Below are positions 51,758 through 59,333 of a stretch of DNA of 64,000 nt, one piece after another (position 1 is the stretch's first letter; the number at the start of each line of letters is the position of its first letter). Location of the stretch: contig JBBQZU010000010.1 of NCBI GenBank assembly GCA_038207425.1, positions 1 through 64,000 of the forward strand. Direction: 5' to 3'. The notes below the pieces were generated by a model. It was not told the DNA's origin and did not search any database. It worked only from the letters and a program-made list of their open reading frames with translations. The translations under genes and the position numbers were made by a program. The DNA is from JBBQZU01 sp038207425 (lineage in GTDB: Bacteria > Bacteroidota > Bacteroidia > Flavobacteriales_D > Cryomorphaceae).

Positions 51758-51794
51758 GAAAAACCCCGTGCACACCTGTGGCACGGGGTTTTTT
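51758..51794. terminator. Bidirectional intrinsic terminator between gdhA and the barrel gene
   Basis: AAACCCCGTGC (51761-51771) pairs with GCACGGGGTTT (51781-51791) across a nine-base loop, with A and T runs on either side. Confidence 0.88.
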
Positions 51795-51819
51795 ACTCTA
51801 TAAATCAGCACATGAAATT

Positions 51820-53925
51820 TCAAAACTTAAACCTTATCTGCACCTTCACTTCAGTTCGGGTAGGGCCTTCGCTTTCGTCCATGCCTGAGCCTACTGTCTT
51901 GCGATCGCTGTAGAAGAATTGCGCCCAACGCAGCCACAGATCAACTCTCTTGCCTATATCATACTTTACCAAAGCATAAGCCCTTGAGCCGCGCCCGCTG
52001 TAGGCAGGTATGGAGAAGAAGTAAAGTACATCGTTTTCAAACGCCCAGATTCGGGAGTCGTACGTGTCGGTTTGAAACAGGGCATATCGCGCCGAGAGCG
52101 TCATAGGTATTTTGCTGAAAGCGTATGATATATCCTGAAATACTACATATCCTCGTGATAGTGGTTCTGCACCCCTCTGAAATCCGGAGAGCTCCACCCG
52201 CGACTGCAATTTTATTTTTCGGTCGGGCCGGTATATGAAGTTAAACCTGAAATTCTCCCTCGGGTTTTCTACCAGGAAGCGGATGCCTTCATCTACTTCG
52301 CGCACGTTTATTTGTTTAATCCTGTACCTGTAGCGAAAGTACATGCTCGTGCGGCTGTTGGGTTGGAATTCGGTTTGCACAAAAAAATCGCTCCCTGACG
52401 AAGGGGCATCGGTTTGATACCTGAGCCAGGGAAATTTAAACTGATCGTAAAAAGCATTTACCCTCCATCTTTTAAATGGCTTAAATTCTATGCCTAGGTA
52501 TACTCCTGATTCATTTTCGGCGGTAGAGCCTTCGCCAAAAGCAATAGAAGCAATTGGCTGAAAGTCGCGGCTGTAGTAGCGTTGGGTAACATTAAAACTC
52601 AACCTTGGGTTCATGATGATATTGAGCCCGTTAAGTGTAGCCATGCCTCCATTTGCACTTCTGGAAGTTTCGCCAAAGAAGAAAAAATTGCGAAGCCGGT
52701 ATGTGTAGTCTATACCCATGGTGGTATTGTAAGAACCCACAAACCTGAACTGACTGTATGTTTGGCTATTCATACTGAGCCTGCCATCGAGCTGCATGTG
52801 CACTGCTGTAATACCTATTTGCAAATTTTCTTTCCTATAGGTAAGGTTGCCACCAAAATGCTGCTGGAAAATGGCCTTTTTATTGGCTATTTCCCTGGGG
52901 GTTCGGTGAAAACCATTTTCCTGAAAAGCGCTTATTACGGTTTCGCTTTCAAAGGTATCAAGAGTGTCTGAAGGCATTTGGTTTACCAGTGCACCATCTA
53001 TTCTTTTGCCTGAGTAGAAGGCAGTGAAAAACAGGTTTCGGTCGCCAATGGTAACCCCGCCGCCTCGAAGAAACAGGAATTCATTGATAGATGTATAATT
53101 TCTCAAACCTCCTCCGAGCTGTGCAGTACTCATGGTAAATGCACTTTTGCGGTTGAAACCGAACCCCGACCAGAAGGTGAGCCCCTGCCCGAATTGGGCC
53201 TGAAAGTCACCGATGGCGATGCTTTTAAACTTTCCTAAATCTTTTAAGAATATATGGGCTGAATAAAAATCGTAGCCATAGGGCTGGGTACCTCGAAAAA
53301 ATTCTTCACCGGCGTCCTTGTCGGCTGTAAATCCAAAGCTTATTCGGTCGCCATAGCGGTATCGGTAGCGCATGAAGAGCCTATCGGGTGAGCCGATGTA
53401 GCGGGCGTTAGGATTTTCGGCAAGCCGCTCTTCGGTGGCTTCTGTATATCCGAGTTGCTCTTCGAGAATTCGCTGCCAACGGGCTACCACTTCATTCTTT
53501 CCATATTTACGGAGTCTTTCAAAGGTTATTTTCTCCCTTTCTTCGAGGGCTCGTACCACTACAAATGGTGCAATAAGATCGGCAGTTTCGTAAGACCAGC
53601 CCGGCACCTGTGGCAGTTCATACACCGAGAGCAAGTCGCCGTAGTTGCGGCGGTATAGTATCAATTGTCCTATTTGGTAATTATTTAGCAGGCCCAAGGA
53701 GTACAGGTCGTCAATGGTAGCCTTGTTGAGATTCAGCGGAAAGTCTATGTATATAGCCAGTTGCTCAAAAAGGGTGGAGTAGTCGAATTCTTCATTTTCA
53801 ATATTTTCGGCTATTTGCTCGATGCGTTGCTCAATTATGCTCTGTCGGTTAAGGTTAGGAGCATCTTGAGCGAAATGCACAAGCCATAGCAGCGTAGCAG
53901 CGATAAGCAATGCTGCCTTTTTCAT
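51820..53925 (-). CDS. ComEA-like helix-hairpin-helix outer-membrane beta-barrel protein
   Basis: 701 residues with a signal peptide (1-19, ending VHFAQ). A helix-hairpin-helix domain lies near residues 57-105 (PLNLNKATIDDLYSL, YRRNYGDLLSVYELPQVPGW), like that of the DNA-binding protein ComEA. The remaining 550 residues alternate polar and aromatic residues as outer-membrane barrel strands, ending VKVQIRFKF with a terminal Phe. Widespread in Bacteroidota but without known function. The signal peptide places the HhH domain in the periplasm, where it could hold DNA at a pore; this is inference. Its ATG overlaps the upstream PorV/PorQ-like gene stop (ATGA). Confidence 0.83.
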   Translation of the reverse strand: MKKAALLIAATLLWLVHFAQDAPNLNRQSIIEQRIEQIAENIENEEFDYSTLFEQLAIYIDFPLNLNKATIDDLYSLGLLNNYQIGQLILYRRNYGDLLSVYELPQVPGWSYETADLIAPFVVVRALEEREKITFERLRKYGKNEVVARWQRILEEQLGYTEATEERLAENPNARYIGSPDRLFMRYRYRYGDRISFGFTADKDAGEEFFRGTQPYGYDFYSAHIFLKDLGKFKSIAIGDFQAQFGQGLTFWSGFGFNRKSAFTMSTAQLGGGLRNYTSINEFLFLRGGGVTIGDRNLFFTAFYSGKRIDGALVNQMPSDTLDTFESETVISAFQENGFHRTPREIANKKAIFQQHFGGNLTYRKENLQIGITAVHMQLDGRLSMNSQTYSQFRFVGSYNTTMGIDYTYRLRNFFFFGETSRSANGGMATLNGLNIIMNPRLSFNVTQRYYSRDFQPIASIAFGEGSTAENESGVYLGIEFKPFKRWRVNAFYDQFKFPWLRYQTDAPSSGSDFFVQTEFQPNSRTSMYFRYRYRIKQINVREVDEGIRFLVENPRENFRFNFIYRPDRKIKLQSRVELSGFQRGAEPLSRGYVVFQDISYAFSKIPMTLSARYALFQTDTYDSRIWAFENDVLYFFSIPAYSGRGSRAYALVKYDIGKRVDLWLRWAQFFYSDRKTVGSGMDESEGPTRTEVKVQIRFKF

Positions 53926-54740
53926 TTTTTGCCGGGAGTGTAGGTGAGCGATGCCTGCGGAGCATATCCAAGCAGGCTGTGGTAAGATGCAGCGAGGTCG
54001 AACCGAAAAGAATCGAAAGCCAGGCCAATACCAAAACTCAGAAGGTTTGGTTGGTTAGAAGCACCCACGCGCAGATAAAGAATGTCAGCAGGCTTGTACT
54101 CTATACCTCCCCGAAAAAGGGCTTTTTGGTCAATGTCTTTTTCAGTTTCGAGCGCCACAAGTAAGTCATCGCTTATTTGGTAAGCCATACCGAGGCGCAG
54201 TATTGTGGGCAGGCGCTCGTCGTTAAAGTCATTGAGTTTTGCTTTCAGCGGGTTGTACACATGGGCTGCCACCACCACTTTTTGAGAAACGTCCATGCGC
54301 ACCCCAAGTTCAGCAGTGATATTACTTGTGCTCCCATAATTATCAGCATTGATGCGTGTAGTTTGGTAATTGAGCTGTACCGATGCTGAGAGTGTTTTGG
54401 CCAGTTTCATTGCGTAAGCTATACCCGTTTTGCTTTCGCGGTACACTGAGAAACCGAAGCCGCTGTAGCTCACGCCTATGGCCCCATTTCCAAGTGGCAT
54501 GGCAGCAGCCAGGCCAGAGTAGTTAAACTCCTTCAGCAGAAAGCGGTTTTCATAAAATGCACCTGCTGCAACGCCATCAATGTATGCCAGCCCGGCCTGA
54601 TTGTGGTACATACTCCACACATCGGTAAATGAAAGGGCGGCATTTGCCATGCCCGCGGGGCGAGCGCCTGCCGGATCGTTTTCGTTATTGGCCAAAACGG
54701 TTACCGGCAACAGAATAAAAAGGAGTAGATATGATCTCAA
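53922..54740 (-). CDS. PorV/PorQ-like outer-membrane beta-barrel protein
   Basis: 272 residues with a signal peptide (1-17, ending VLA) and the family start GARPAGMANAALSFTDVWSMYHNQAGLAYI, followed by barrel strands such as GAIGVSYSGFGFSVYRESK. PorV shuttles T9SS cargo and PorQ helps attach it, but this copy is shorter than both and lies in an operon with the helix-hairpin-helix barrel, so the function may differ. The two genes overlap by four bases and are probably made together. Confidence 0.75.
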   Translation of the reverse strand: MRSYLLLFILLPVTVLANNENDPAGARPAGMANAALSFTDVWSMYHNQAGLAYIDGVAAGAFYENRFLLKEFNYSGLAAAMPLGNGAIGVSYSGFGFSVYRESKTGIAYAMKLAKTLSASVQLNYQTTRINADNYGSTSNITAELGVRMDVSQKVVVAAHVYNPLKAKLNDFNDERLPTILRLGMAYQISDDLLVALETEKDIDQKALFRGGIEYKPADILYLRVGASNQPNLLSFGIGLAFDSFRFDLAASYHSLLGYAPQASLTYTPGKK

Positions 54741-54823
54741 CCAGCACGCTATTTGACCGCAAATTACAAATCATTGCTGAAAATTAATGTTATCTCTGGG
54801 TTAAGTTCATTTTCAGCGGGCTT

Positions 54824-54857
54824 TTGGAAGTCAGGCTCACAGATGCTTTTATCTTTG
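54824..54857 (+). promoter_or_regulatory. Promoter for menB
   Basis: TTTG at 54824-54827 and TATCTTTG at 54850-54857, spacer 22 bases. The ATG lies 106 bases further, leaving a leader with a small hairpin (CATTTCC/GGAAATG at 54884-54902). Confidence 0.68.
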
Positions 54858-54963
54858 CGGCATTACGCCTTTTTTTGTCGGTCCATTTCCTTTCGGGAAA
54901 TGACATTACAAGCAGAACCATTTGGCGAAAGCCCGAGTTAATAAGCAAAGAACCCCGCATACC

Positions 54964-55806
54964 ATGACTACACCATCCTGGACCACCGTAAAGCAGTACG
55001 AAGACATTACCTACAAAAAATGCAATGGCGTAGCCCGAATTGCCTTCAACCGGCCCGAGGTGCGCAATGCCTTCAGGCCAAAAACAGTAGCTGAGCTTTT
55101 TGAAGCATTTCTCAATGCCCGTGAAGACACTTCTATAGGAGTGGTATTGCTAAGCGGTGAGGGGCCTTCGCCCAAAGACGGTATCTGGGCTTTTTGCAGC
55201 GGGGGCGACCAGCGTGCCCGCGGCCATCAGGGCTACGTAGACGATGATGGTATGCCGCGCCTGAACATACTCGAAGTGCAGCGCCTCATGCGCTTTATGC
55301 CAAAAGTGATAATAGCCGTGGTGCCCGGCTGGGCCGTAGGCGGTGGGCACAGCCTGCACGTGGTATGCGACCTTACACTTGCCAGCGATGAGCACGCCAT
55401 TTTTAAGCAAACCGATGCCGATGTAACAAGTTTCGACGGAGGCTACGGGTCAGCTTATCTGGCAAAAATGGTTGGGCAGAAACGCGCCCGCGAAATTTTC
55501 TTTCTGGGTCGCAATTACTCAGCCCGCGAAGCCTTTGAAATGGGTATGGTTAATGCAGCCGTGCCACATACTGAGCTTGAAGATACTGCTTACCAATGGG
55601 CACAGGAAATACTGGCCAAAAGCCCTACATCCATAAAAATGCTCAAGTTTGCCCTTAACCTTACCGATGATGGTATGGTGGGGCAGCAGGTATTTGCCGG
55701 TGAAGCTACCCGCCTTGCTTATATGACCGACGAAGCCAAGGAAGGCCGCAATGCATTTCTCGAAAAGCGCAAGCCTGATTTTAAGGATATTAAGTGGATA
55801 CCGTAA
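54964..55806 (+). CDS. menB: 1,4-dihydroxy-2-naphthoyl-CoA synthase
   Basis: About 280 residues of the crotonase fold. MenB cyclises o-succinylbenzoyl-CoA to 1,4-dihydroxy-2-naphthoyl-CoA in menaquinone synthesis. Seen: GVARIAFNRPEVRNAFRP, CSGGDQRARGHQGY, the oxyanion-hole region VPGWAVGGGHSLHVVCDL, the MenB-specific SFDGGYGSAYLAKMVG with the catalytic Tyr, and ARLAYMTDEAKEGRNAFLE in the C-terminal helix. The ATG at 54964 (MTTPSWTTVKQYEDI) fits the family better than the longer frame. No other men gene adjoins it. Confidence 0.93.
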   Translation: MTTPSWTTVKQYEDITYKKCNGVARIAFNRPEVRNAFRPKTVAELFEAFLNAREDTSIGVVLLSGEGPSPKDGIWAFCSGGDQRARGHQGYVDDDGMPRLNILEVQRLMRFMPKVIIAVVPGWAVGGGHSLHVVCDLTLASDEHAIFKQTDADVTSFDGGYGSAYLAKMVGQKRAREIFFLGRNYSAREAFEMGMVNAAVPHTELEDTAYQWAQEILAKSPTSIKMLKFALNLTDDGMVGQQVFAGEATRLAYMTDEAKEGRNAFLEKRKPDFKDIKWIP

Positions 55807-56177
55807 CGGGGTAGGATATTTCTTTGTAGTGGTTCGCCATCTGCTGCATAATTCTTATCGGATACTCCAAAATCTTCATTCCTCTGCCAGTCGGGGTAAC
55901 CGTCAATGTAAAATAATCCCTAGGCTAATATTACCCCAATATTAAATTTTGCTCTTCTACCACCCTGATAGGAATCCAAGCCCAAGTGTGTGTGCGTGTG
56001 TGTGTGGGTAAGTAACTAACAACCAATAATTAAAAACCGAAGTTCCGCCGGAGTGGTTGGATGGAATTTCTTCATTTTCTGTATTTTCGGGGAAATTTTG
56101 ATTTGGCTAAGATGGAATTCAGGTGGATATTGCTGCGAGTAGAGTAACACCAATTATCAACCAATCTATTTATCCGC
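55807..56177. other. Intergenic stretch, probably degraded
   Basis: It carries a short GT-rich dinucleotide run and no intact gene. On the minus strand a frame of about 45 codons ends at 55790 and shows mixed residues (MKILEYPIRIMQQMANHYKE) but has a stop just upstream and no known match, so I do not call it. Confidence 0.55.
55986..56007 (+). repeat. GT dinucleotide run
   Basis: GTGTGTGTGCGTGTGTGTGT type microsatellite with a single interruption, in non-coding DNA. Confidence 0.8.
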
Positions 56178-56504
56178 GTGAAACTGCTACGATACACCCT
56201 TCTGTCTTTAATCCGTGCTGCCACTACTTCCGCTGGAAATGCACAATTGTTCACCCCATCCGGATAGGTGAATTCGAATAACGGGGGCAATAATACAGAC
56301 ATTGGCATGAATAATCCCGCTGCCAGATTGAACATAGGGGCAGGTGGTACTACCGGCTTGCTTTTGCCGAATGCCATTGGCTCTATAGAAAGTCAATTAG
56401 GTAATCCACCACCGCCAGCAATTCCAGTTAATACACAGTATGGCATGAGACTTACTTTTTGGGCTCAACCCGGATATGCCTTGCCTGGTGACGCCAAACC
56501 ATGA
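56178..56504 (+). pseudogene. Stop-interrupted exported protein, tail-fibre-like fragment
   Basis: One frame from a GTG at 56178 to TGA at 56502-56504 gives a signal-like start (KLLRYTLLSLIRAATTSA, then GNAQLF), an in-frame TAG at 56265-56267, and then SNNGGNNTDIGMNNPAARLNI and GAGGTTGLLLPNAIGS. The pattern GIG-x-NNPAA-LNI is common in secreted tail-fibre-domain and T9SS proteins of Bacteroidota. The domain is not completed. One substitution from TAG would restore the frame through the signal peptide, so it looks like a recently broken and truncated gene beside a transposase remnant. Confidence 0.55.
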
Positions 56505-56545
56505 GCATAAGTCGGCACAACTTATACCCGTGAAGTTCTCCTTCA

Positions 56546-56974
56546 TTACTTCGATGGCTTGGTATTGTACTTTTTTCTTATCGGGATATCGAACTCTTTT
56601 TCAGCAAGATCTACCATCGTAGAAAAGGCTATATCTTTCAATTCAGCTGTTTGTAATTGCTTTTCCAGCTCTTCAATCCTTTTCTTCAATTGAAGTGTCT
56701 CGAACCTATCGCAACCCACTTCTGTTTTTTTCTTTCGCTTGGGCATACTTTCAAAGTTAGTATGTTTCACATATTTATCTTCCATACCAAGCTTGCGCAT
56801 CCACGTATTTATTTTGCCATTTTCAGCCGGATAGCCTGTGTAGCGGCCATAGACTGATTGCTTGGTCTCACTTCCAGATAAATAGTCTTCGATGGTAAGC
56901 CTTTTCTCGGCATCTGAAAAATACAGTCTGTTGTTGCGCCATTGTCCTAAACTGGGTTTACTTTCTTTACTCAT
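56546..56974 (-). CDS. IS3-type transposase orfA without orfB
   Basis: 142 residues. The N-terminal half is a helix-turn-helix region; the C-terminal half is a leucine-zipper-like coiled coil (LQLKKRIEELEKQL) ending in FSTMVDLAEKEFDIPIRKK, the typical end of orfA in IS3-family elements of Bacteroidota. In intact elements a DDE orfB follows, often reached by a frameshift. Here no orfB lies downstream: the next sequence is the broken tail-fibre gene. This is therefore an element remnant whose orfA is still open and could be expressed. Confidence 0.78.
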   Translation of the reverse strand: MSKESKPSLGQWRNNRLYFSDAEKRLTIEDYLSGSETKQSVYGRYTGYPAENGKINTWMRKLGMEDKYVKHTNFESMPKRKKKTEVGCDRFETLQLKKRIEELEKQLQTAELKDIAFSTMVDLAEKEFDIPIRKKYNTKPSK

Positions 56975-57030
56975 TTTACACTTTTTGGTGTAAACTTATT
57001 TCAGGACAAGTCAGGCTTGCGTCCGTTACT
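56975..57030. mobile_element. Putative terminal end of the IS3-type remnant
   Basis: On the minus strand TGTCCTGAAATAAGTTTACA followed by CCAAAAAGTGTAAA lies just upstream of orfA, resembling the TG-starting left ends of IS3-family elements. The matching right end was not found in the window. Confidence 0.4.
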
Positions 57031-57115
57031 TTGCTTGTTGCAACTAGCAAAGCCGATGAGAAAGAAATGATCATCAAATTGATAATTACAATTCTATCAG
57101 ATAATTAGCATTTAA

Positions 57116-57247
57116 AATTACAATTCAAAAAACAGAGGATGGCTCTACACCAATCCAACTTCAAGCACACTGAGCAACGGAGTGTATGTAATAAAAACCA
57201 CCTGCGGGGAGCAGGTGAGTACAGAGAAGTTGCTGGTGGGGAGGTAA
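57116..57247 (+). pseudogene. Second orphan T9SS type A C-terminal sorting tail
   Basis: A frame closed by TAA at 57113-57115 reads WLYTNPTSSTLSNGVYVIK, then TTCGEQVSTEKLLVGR and TAA at 57245-57247. LSNGVYVIKT and the final K-L-L-V are the last strands of a type A sorting domain. No start or cargo body exists. The tail lies beyond the outer end of the IS3-type remnant, mirroring the arrangement at the left window edge. Confidence 0.6.
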
Positions 57248-57261
57248 GAATTCATTCCATA

Positions 57262-57516
57262 CTAAGCTGGTTTACTGTGAGATTGCATCCGCTTTCTGAA
57301 GAAGTTGCTTGCATCGTATCCGAGTAAACCTATCAAATACAAAAATGGCGCGCTGTGCATCACTAGGTCAAACCAGTCCATCACTTGCATACCCATTCCT
57401 CCGCCAAGCAGCCAGCGCCATTTTCCGATAAGGTGAGGTTCGGGAAAGAAAGGTGCCAGACCCAGGCTTAGGCTGGCGAGTATTGCCAAAGTGTATAGTT
57501 GTTTGCGGGAGCTCAT
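57262..57516 (-). CDS. Small conserved membrane protein
   Basis: 84 residues with two hydrophobic segments (YTLAILASLSLGLAPFF and APFLYLIGLLGY) and the conserved-looking stretch PHLIGKWRWLLGGGMGMQVMDWFDL. Similar small proteins occur across Bacteroidota, sometimes labelled RND transporter without evidence. No function can be assigned. The ATG at 57516 (MSSRKQL) is chosen over the longer frame because an exact -7 element lies 18 bases upstream. Confidence 0.72.
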   Translation of the reverse strand: MSSRKQLYTLAILASLSLGLAPFFPEPHLIGKWRWLLGGGMGMQVMDWFDLVMHSAPFLYLIGLLGYDASNFFRKRMQSHSKPA

Positions 57517-57534
57517 GCGGCGTTTGTTGAGCTG

Positions 57535-57542
57535 CAAAAGTA
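57535..57542 (-). promoter_or_regulatory. -7 element for the small membrane protein gene
   Basis: TACTTTTG on the minus strand matches TAnnTTTG exactly, 18 bases before the ATG at 57516. Confidence 0.55.
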
Positions 57543-57593
57543 ATTTTGAAGCAGGGCTTCTATTGTAATTCAAATCACCAACGAAATTACCGC

Positions 57594-58076
57594 TTAGAGC
57601 GAAGCAGCATCGCGAAGTACTTTCTCCTTCAGCGCATTTTTATAATCGCTGATGCGGCGACGCAGCGACTGATCGCTGGTGGCAATGATTTGTGCAGCCA
57701 AAATACCAGCATTTTTTGCTCCGTTCAGCGCTACTGTAGCAACGGGTACGCCTCCGGGCATTTGCAATATGCTCAGCACGGAGTCCCAACCATCAATGCT
57801 GTTTGAGCTTTTCACGGGCACACCAATTACAGGCAGCGGTGTAATGCTGGCAGTCATGCCCGGCAGGTGAGCCGCCCCGCCCGCTCCGGCAATGATTACT
57901 TTCAGCCCGCGCTCCTCAGCGGTTTTGGCGTACTCATACATGCGCTCGGGTGTGCGGTGGGCCGATACGATGGTAATTTCGTATGGCACGTTCAGTTCTT
58001 TCAGTGCATCAGCAGCTTCTTGCATTACCGGCAGGTCGCTTTTGCTACCCATGATGATTCCTACTATGGCATTCAT
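57594..58076 (-). CDS. purE: 5-(carboxyamino)imidazole ribonucleotide mutase
   Basis: 160 residues of class I PurE, which converts N5-CAIR to CAIR in purine synthesis. Motifs: GIIMGSKSDLPVM, VSAHRTPERMYEYA with the catalytic His, IAGAGGAAHLPGM, PVIGVPVKS and GGVPVATVAL. Its ATG overlaps the purK stop by four bases, as expected since PurK makes its substrate. Confidence 0.95.
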   Translation of the reverse strand: MNAIVGIIMGSKSDLPVMQEAADALKELNVPYEITIVSAHRTPERMYEYAKTAEERGLKVIIAGAGGAAHLPGMTASITPLPVIGVPVKSSNSIDGWDSVLSILQMPGGVPVATVALNGAKNAGILAAQIIATSDQSLRRRISDYKNALKEKVLRDAASL

Positions 58077-59218
58077 GATTTTACAATGATAAGTTCTTTA
58101 ATACGCTGCACCTTATCGCGCACTTCATGGTGCGTGGTAGCTAGGGCTGTTACGTGGCCCATTTTCCGAAAGGGTTTTGTAATGGCTTTACCGTAAAGGT
58201 GCACATAAACATCGGGAATGGAAAGCGCTTCTTCGAGCCCTTCATACAGCACCGGCCCGGAGTGGCCTTCACTGCCAAGCAGGTTTACCATTGCTGCGAT
58301 GCTGCGCAACGATGTATCGCCGAGGGGCAGGCCGGTGATTGCGCGCAGGTGTTGTGCAAATTGAGATACGCTATTGCCTTCAATGGTATGGTGGCCGGAA
58401 TTGTGCGTTCGAGGAGCCGCTTCGTTGATAAGCACATCACCATCATGCGTTAAGAATAATTCAATAGCCATAATGCCAATAAGTCCGAATGCTTCTAACA
58501 AACGGGTGGCAAGTGCTTCTACTTTGGCAATAGTATCAGGAGCTATCAGCGCCGGCGAAAAAAGAAATTCCACAAGATTTGCTTCCGGGTTGAATTCGAG
58601 CTCTACCACTGGAAATGTTTTCACTTCGCCATGCTCGTTTCGCGCTGCGATGATGGCCAGTTCTTTTTCGAAATCCACGAACTTTTCAAGCACTGAAGGC
58701 GCGTTGAATGCTTTCGCGAAATCAGCTTCGGTGCGGATTACCTGTACCCCGCGGCCATCGTAGCCACCCTTGCGGAGTTTTTGAACGAAGGGCAGAAAAT
58801 CGGTGTGTTGCTCAAGCTCAGTAGCTGATCCAATGAGCCGGAATGGTGCTGTGGGCAAATCGTGCTTCTCGTAAAAAAGCTTCTGCAAACCTTTGTCCTG
58901 AACGGTTTCGAGTACTTCAGGCTGTGGGTAAACTTTAACGCCTTTGGCTTCAAGCCTTCGCAAACCTTCTATGCTTACATGCTCTATTTCTACGGTAACC
59001 ACATCGCAGTTTTCGCCAAATGCAGCTACTGTATCAGCATCGTTAAAAGCGCCGCATACGAATTCGTGAGCAAGTCGGCTGCAAGGTGCGTCGGGGTCGG
59101 GGTCAAGTATAGATAGCTTTATGTCGAGGTCGATGGCAGGACTTATAAGCATGCGACCTAACTGACCGCCGCCGAGCACGCCTACCTTAAAATCTTTACT
59201 GTATGGCTTTTTTTGCAT
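58073..59218 (-). CDS. purK: 5-(carboxyamino)imidazole ribonucleotide synthase
   Basis: 381-residue ATP-grasp enzyme making N5-CAIR from AIR, bicarbonate and ATP. It shows VGVLGGGQLGRMLI at the N-terminus, the ATP-grasp lid FVQKLRKGGYDGRGVQVI, VEKFVDFEKELAIIAARN in the variant form LEKFVDFEKELAIIAAR, and NEAAPRTHNSGHHTIEG. The ATG at 59218 is the only start that leaves the nucleotide fold whole. An exact -7 element ends five bases before it, so the message may be leaderless. Confidence 0.94.
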   Translation of the reverse strand: MQKKPYSKDFKVGVLGGGQLGRMLISPAIDLDIKLSILDPDPDAPCSRLAHEFVCGAFNDADTVAAFGENCDVVTVEIEHVSIEGLRRLEAKGVKVYPQPEVLETVQDKGLQKLFYEKHDLPTAPFRLIGSATELEQHTDFLPFVQKLRKGGYDGRGVQVIRTEADFAKAFNAPSVLEKFVDFEKELAIIAARNEHGEVKTFPVVELEFNPEANLVEFLFSPALIAPDTIAKVEALATRLLEAFGLIGIMAIELFLTHDGDVLINEAAPRTHNSGHHTIEGNSVSQFAQHLRAITGLPLGDTSLRSIAAMVNLLGSEGHSGPVLYEGLEEALSIPDVYVHLYGKAITKPFRKMGHVTALATTHHEVRDKVQRIKELIIVKS

Positions 59219-59223
59219 GGGTG

Positions 59224-59231
59224 CAAAGATA
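59224..59231 (-). promoter_or_regulatory. -7 element abutting the purK start
   Basis: TATCTTTG on the minus strand matches TAnnTTTG exactly; five bases (CACCC) then ATG. Confidence 0.65.
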
Positions 59232-59333
59232 GTTTTAGGTAAGGGAACTAAAGCCCTGGTCTTGATATGAGTTTATGCATCTTCAATGCAGCAATTGATC
59301 TTTCTGCTACCTTGCCATCAAATACCGATCTCT

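Noticed and set aside
55790..55930. Minus-strand 45-codon frame containing MKILEYPIRIMQQMANHYKE
   Set aside because: Looks protein-like but has stops just upstream, no recognised family, and overlaps the menB 3' end. It might be a gene remnant, but the evidence is too thin.
55986..56007. GT run as a phase-variation switch
   Set aside because: It does not lie in or immediately before any intact gene.
57139..57327. Plus-strand 62-codon frame MALHQSNFKH...
   Set aside because: The overlapping second frame reads as a T9SS sorting tail and explains the sequence better.
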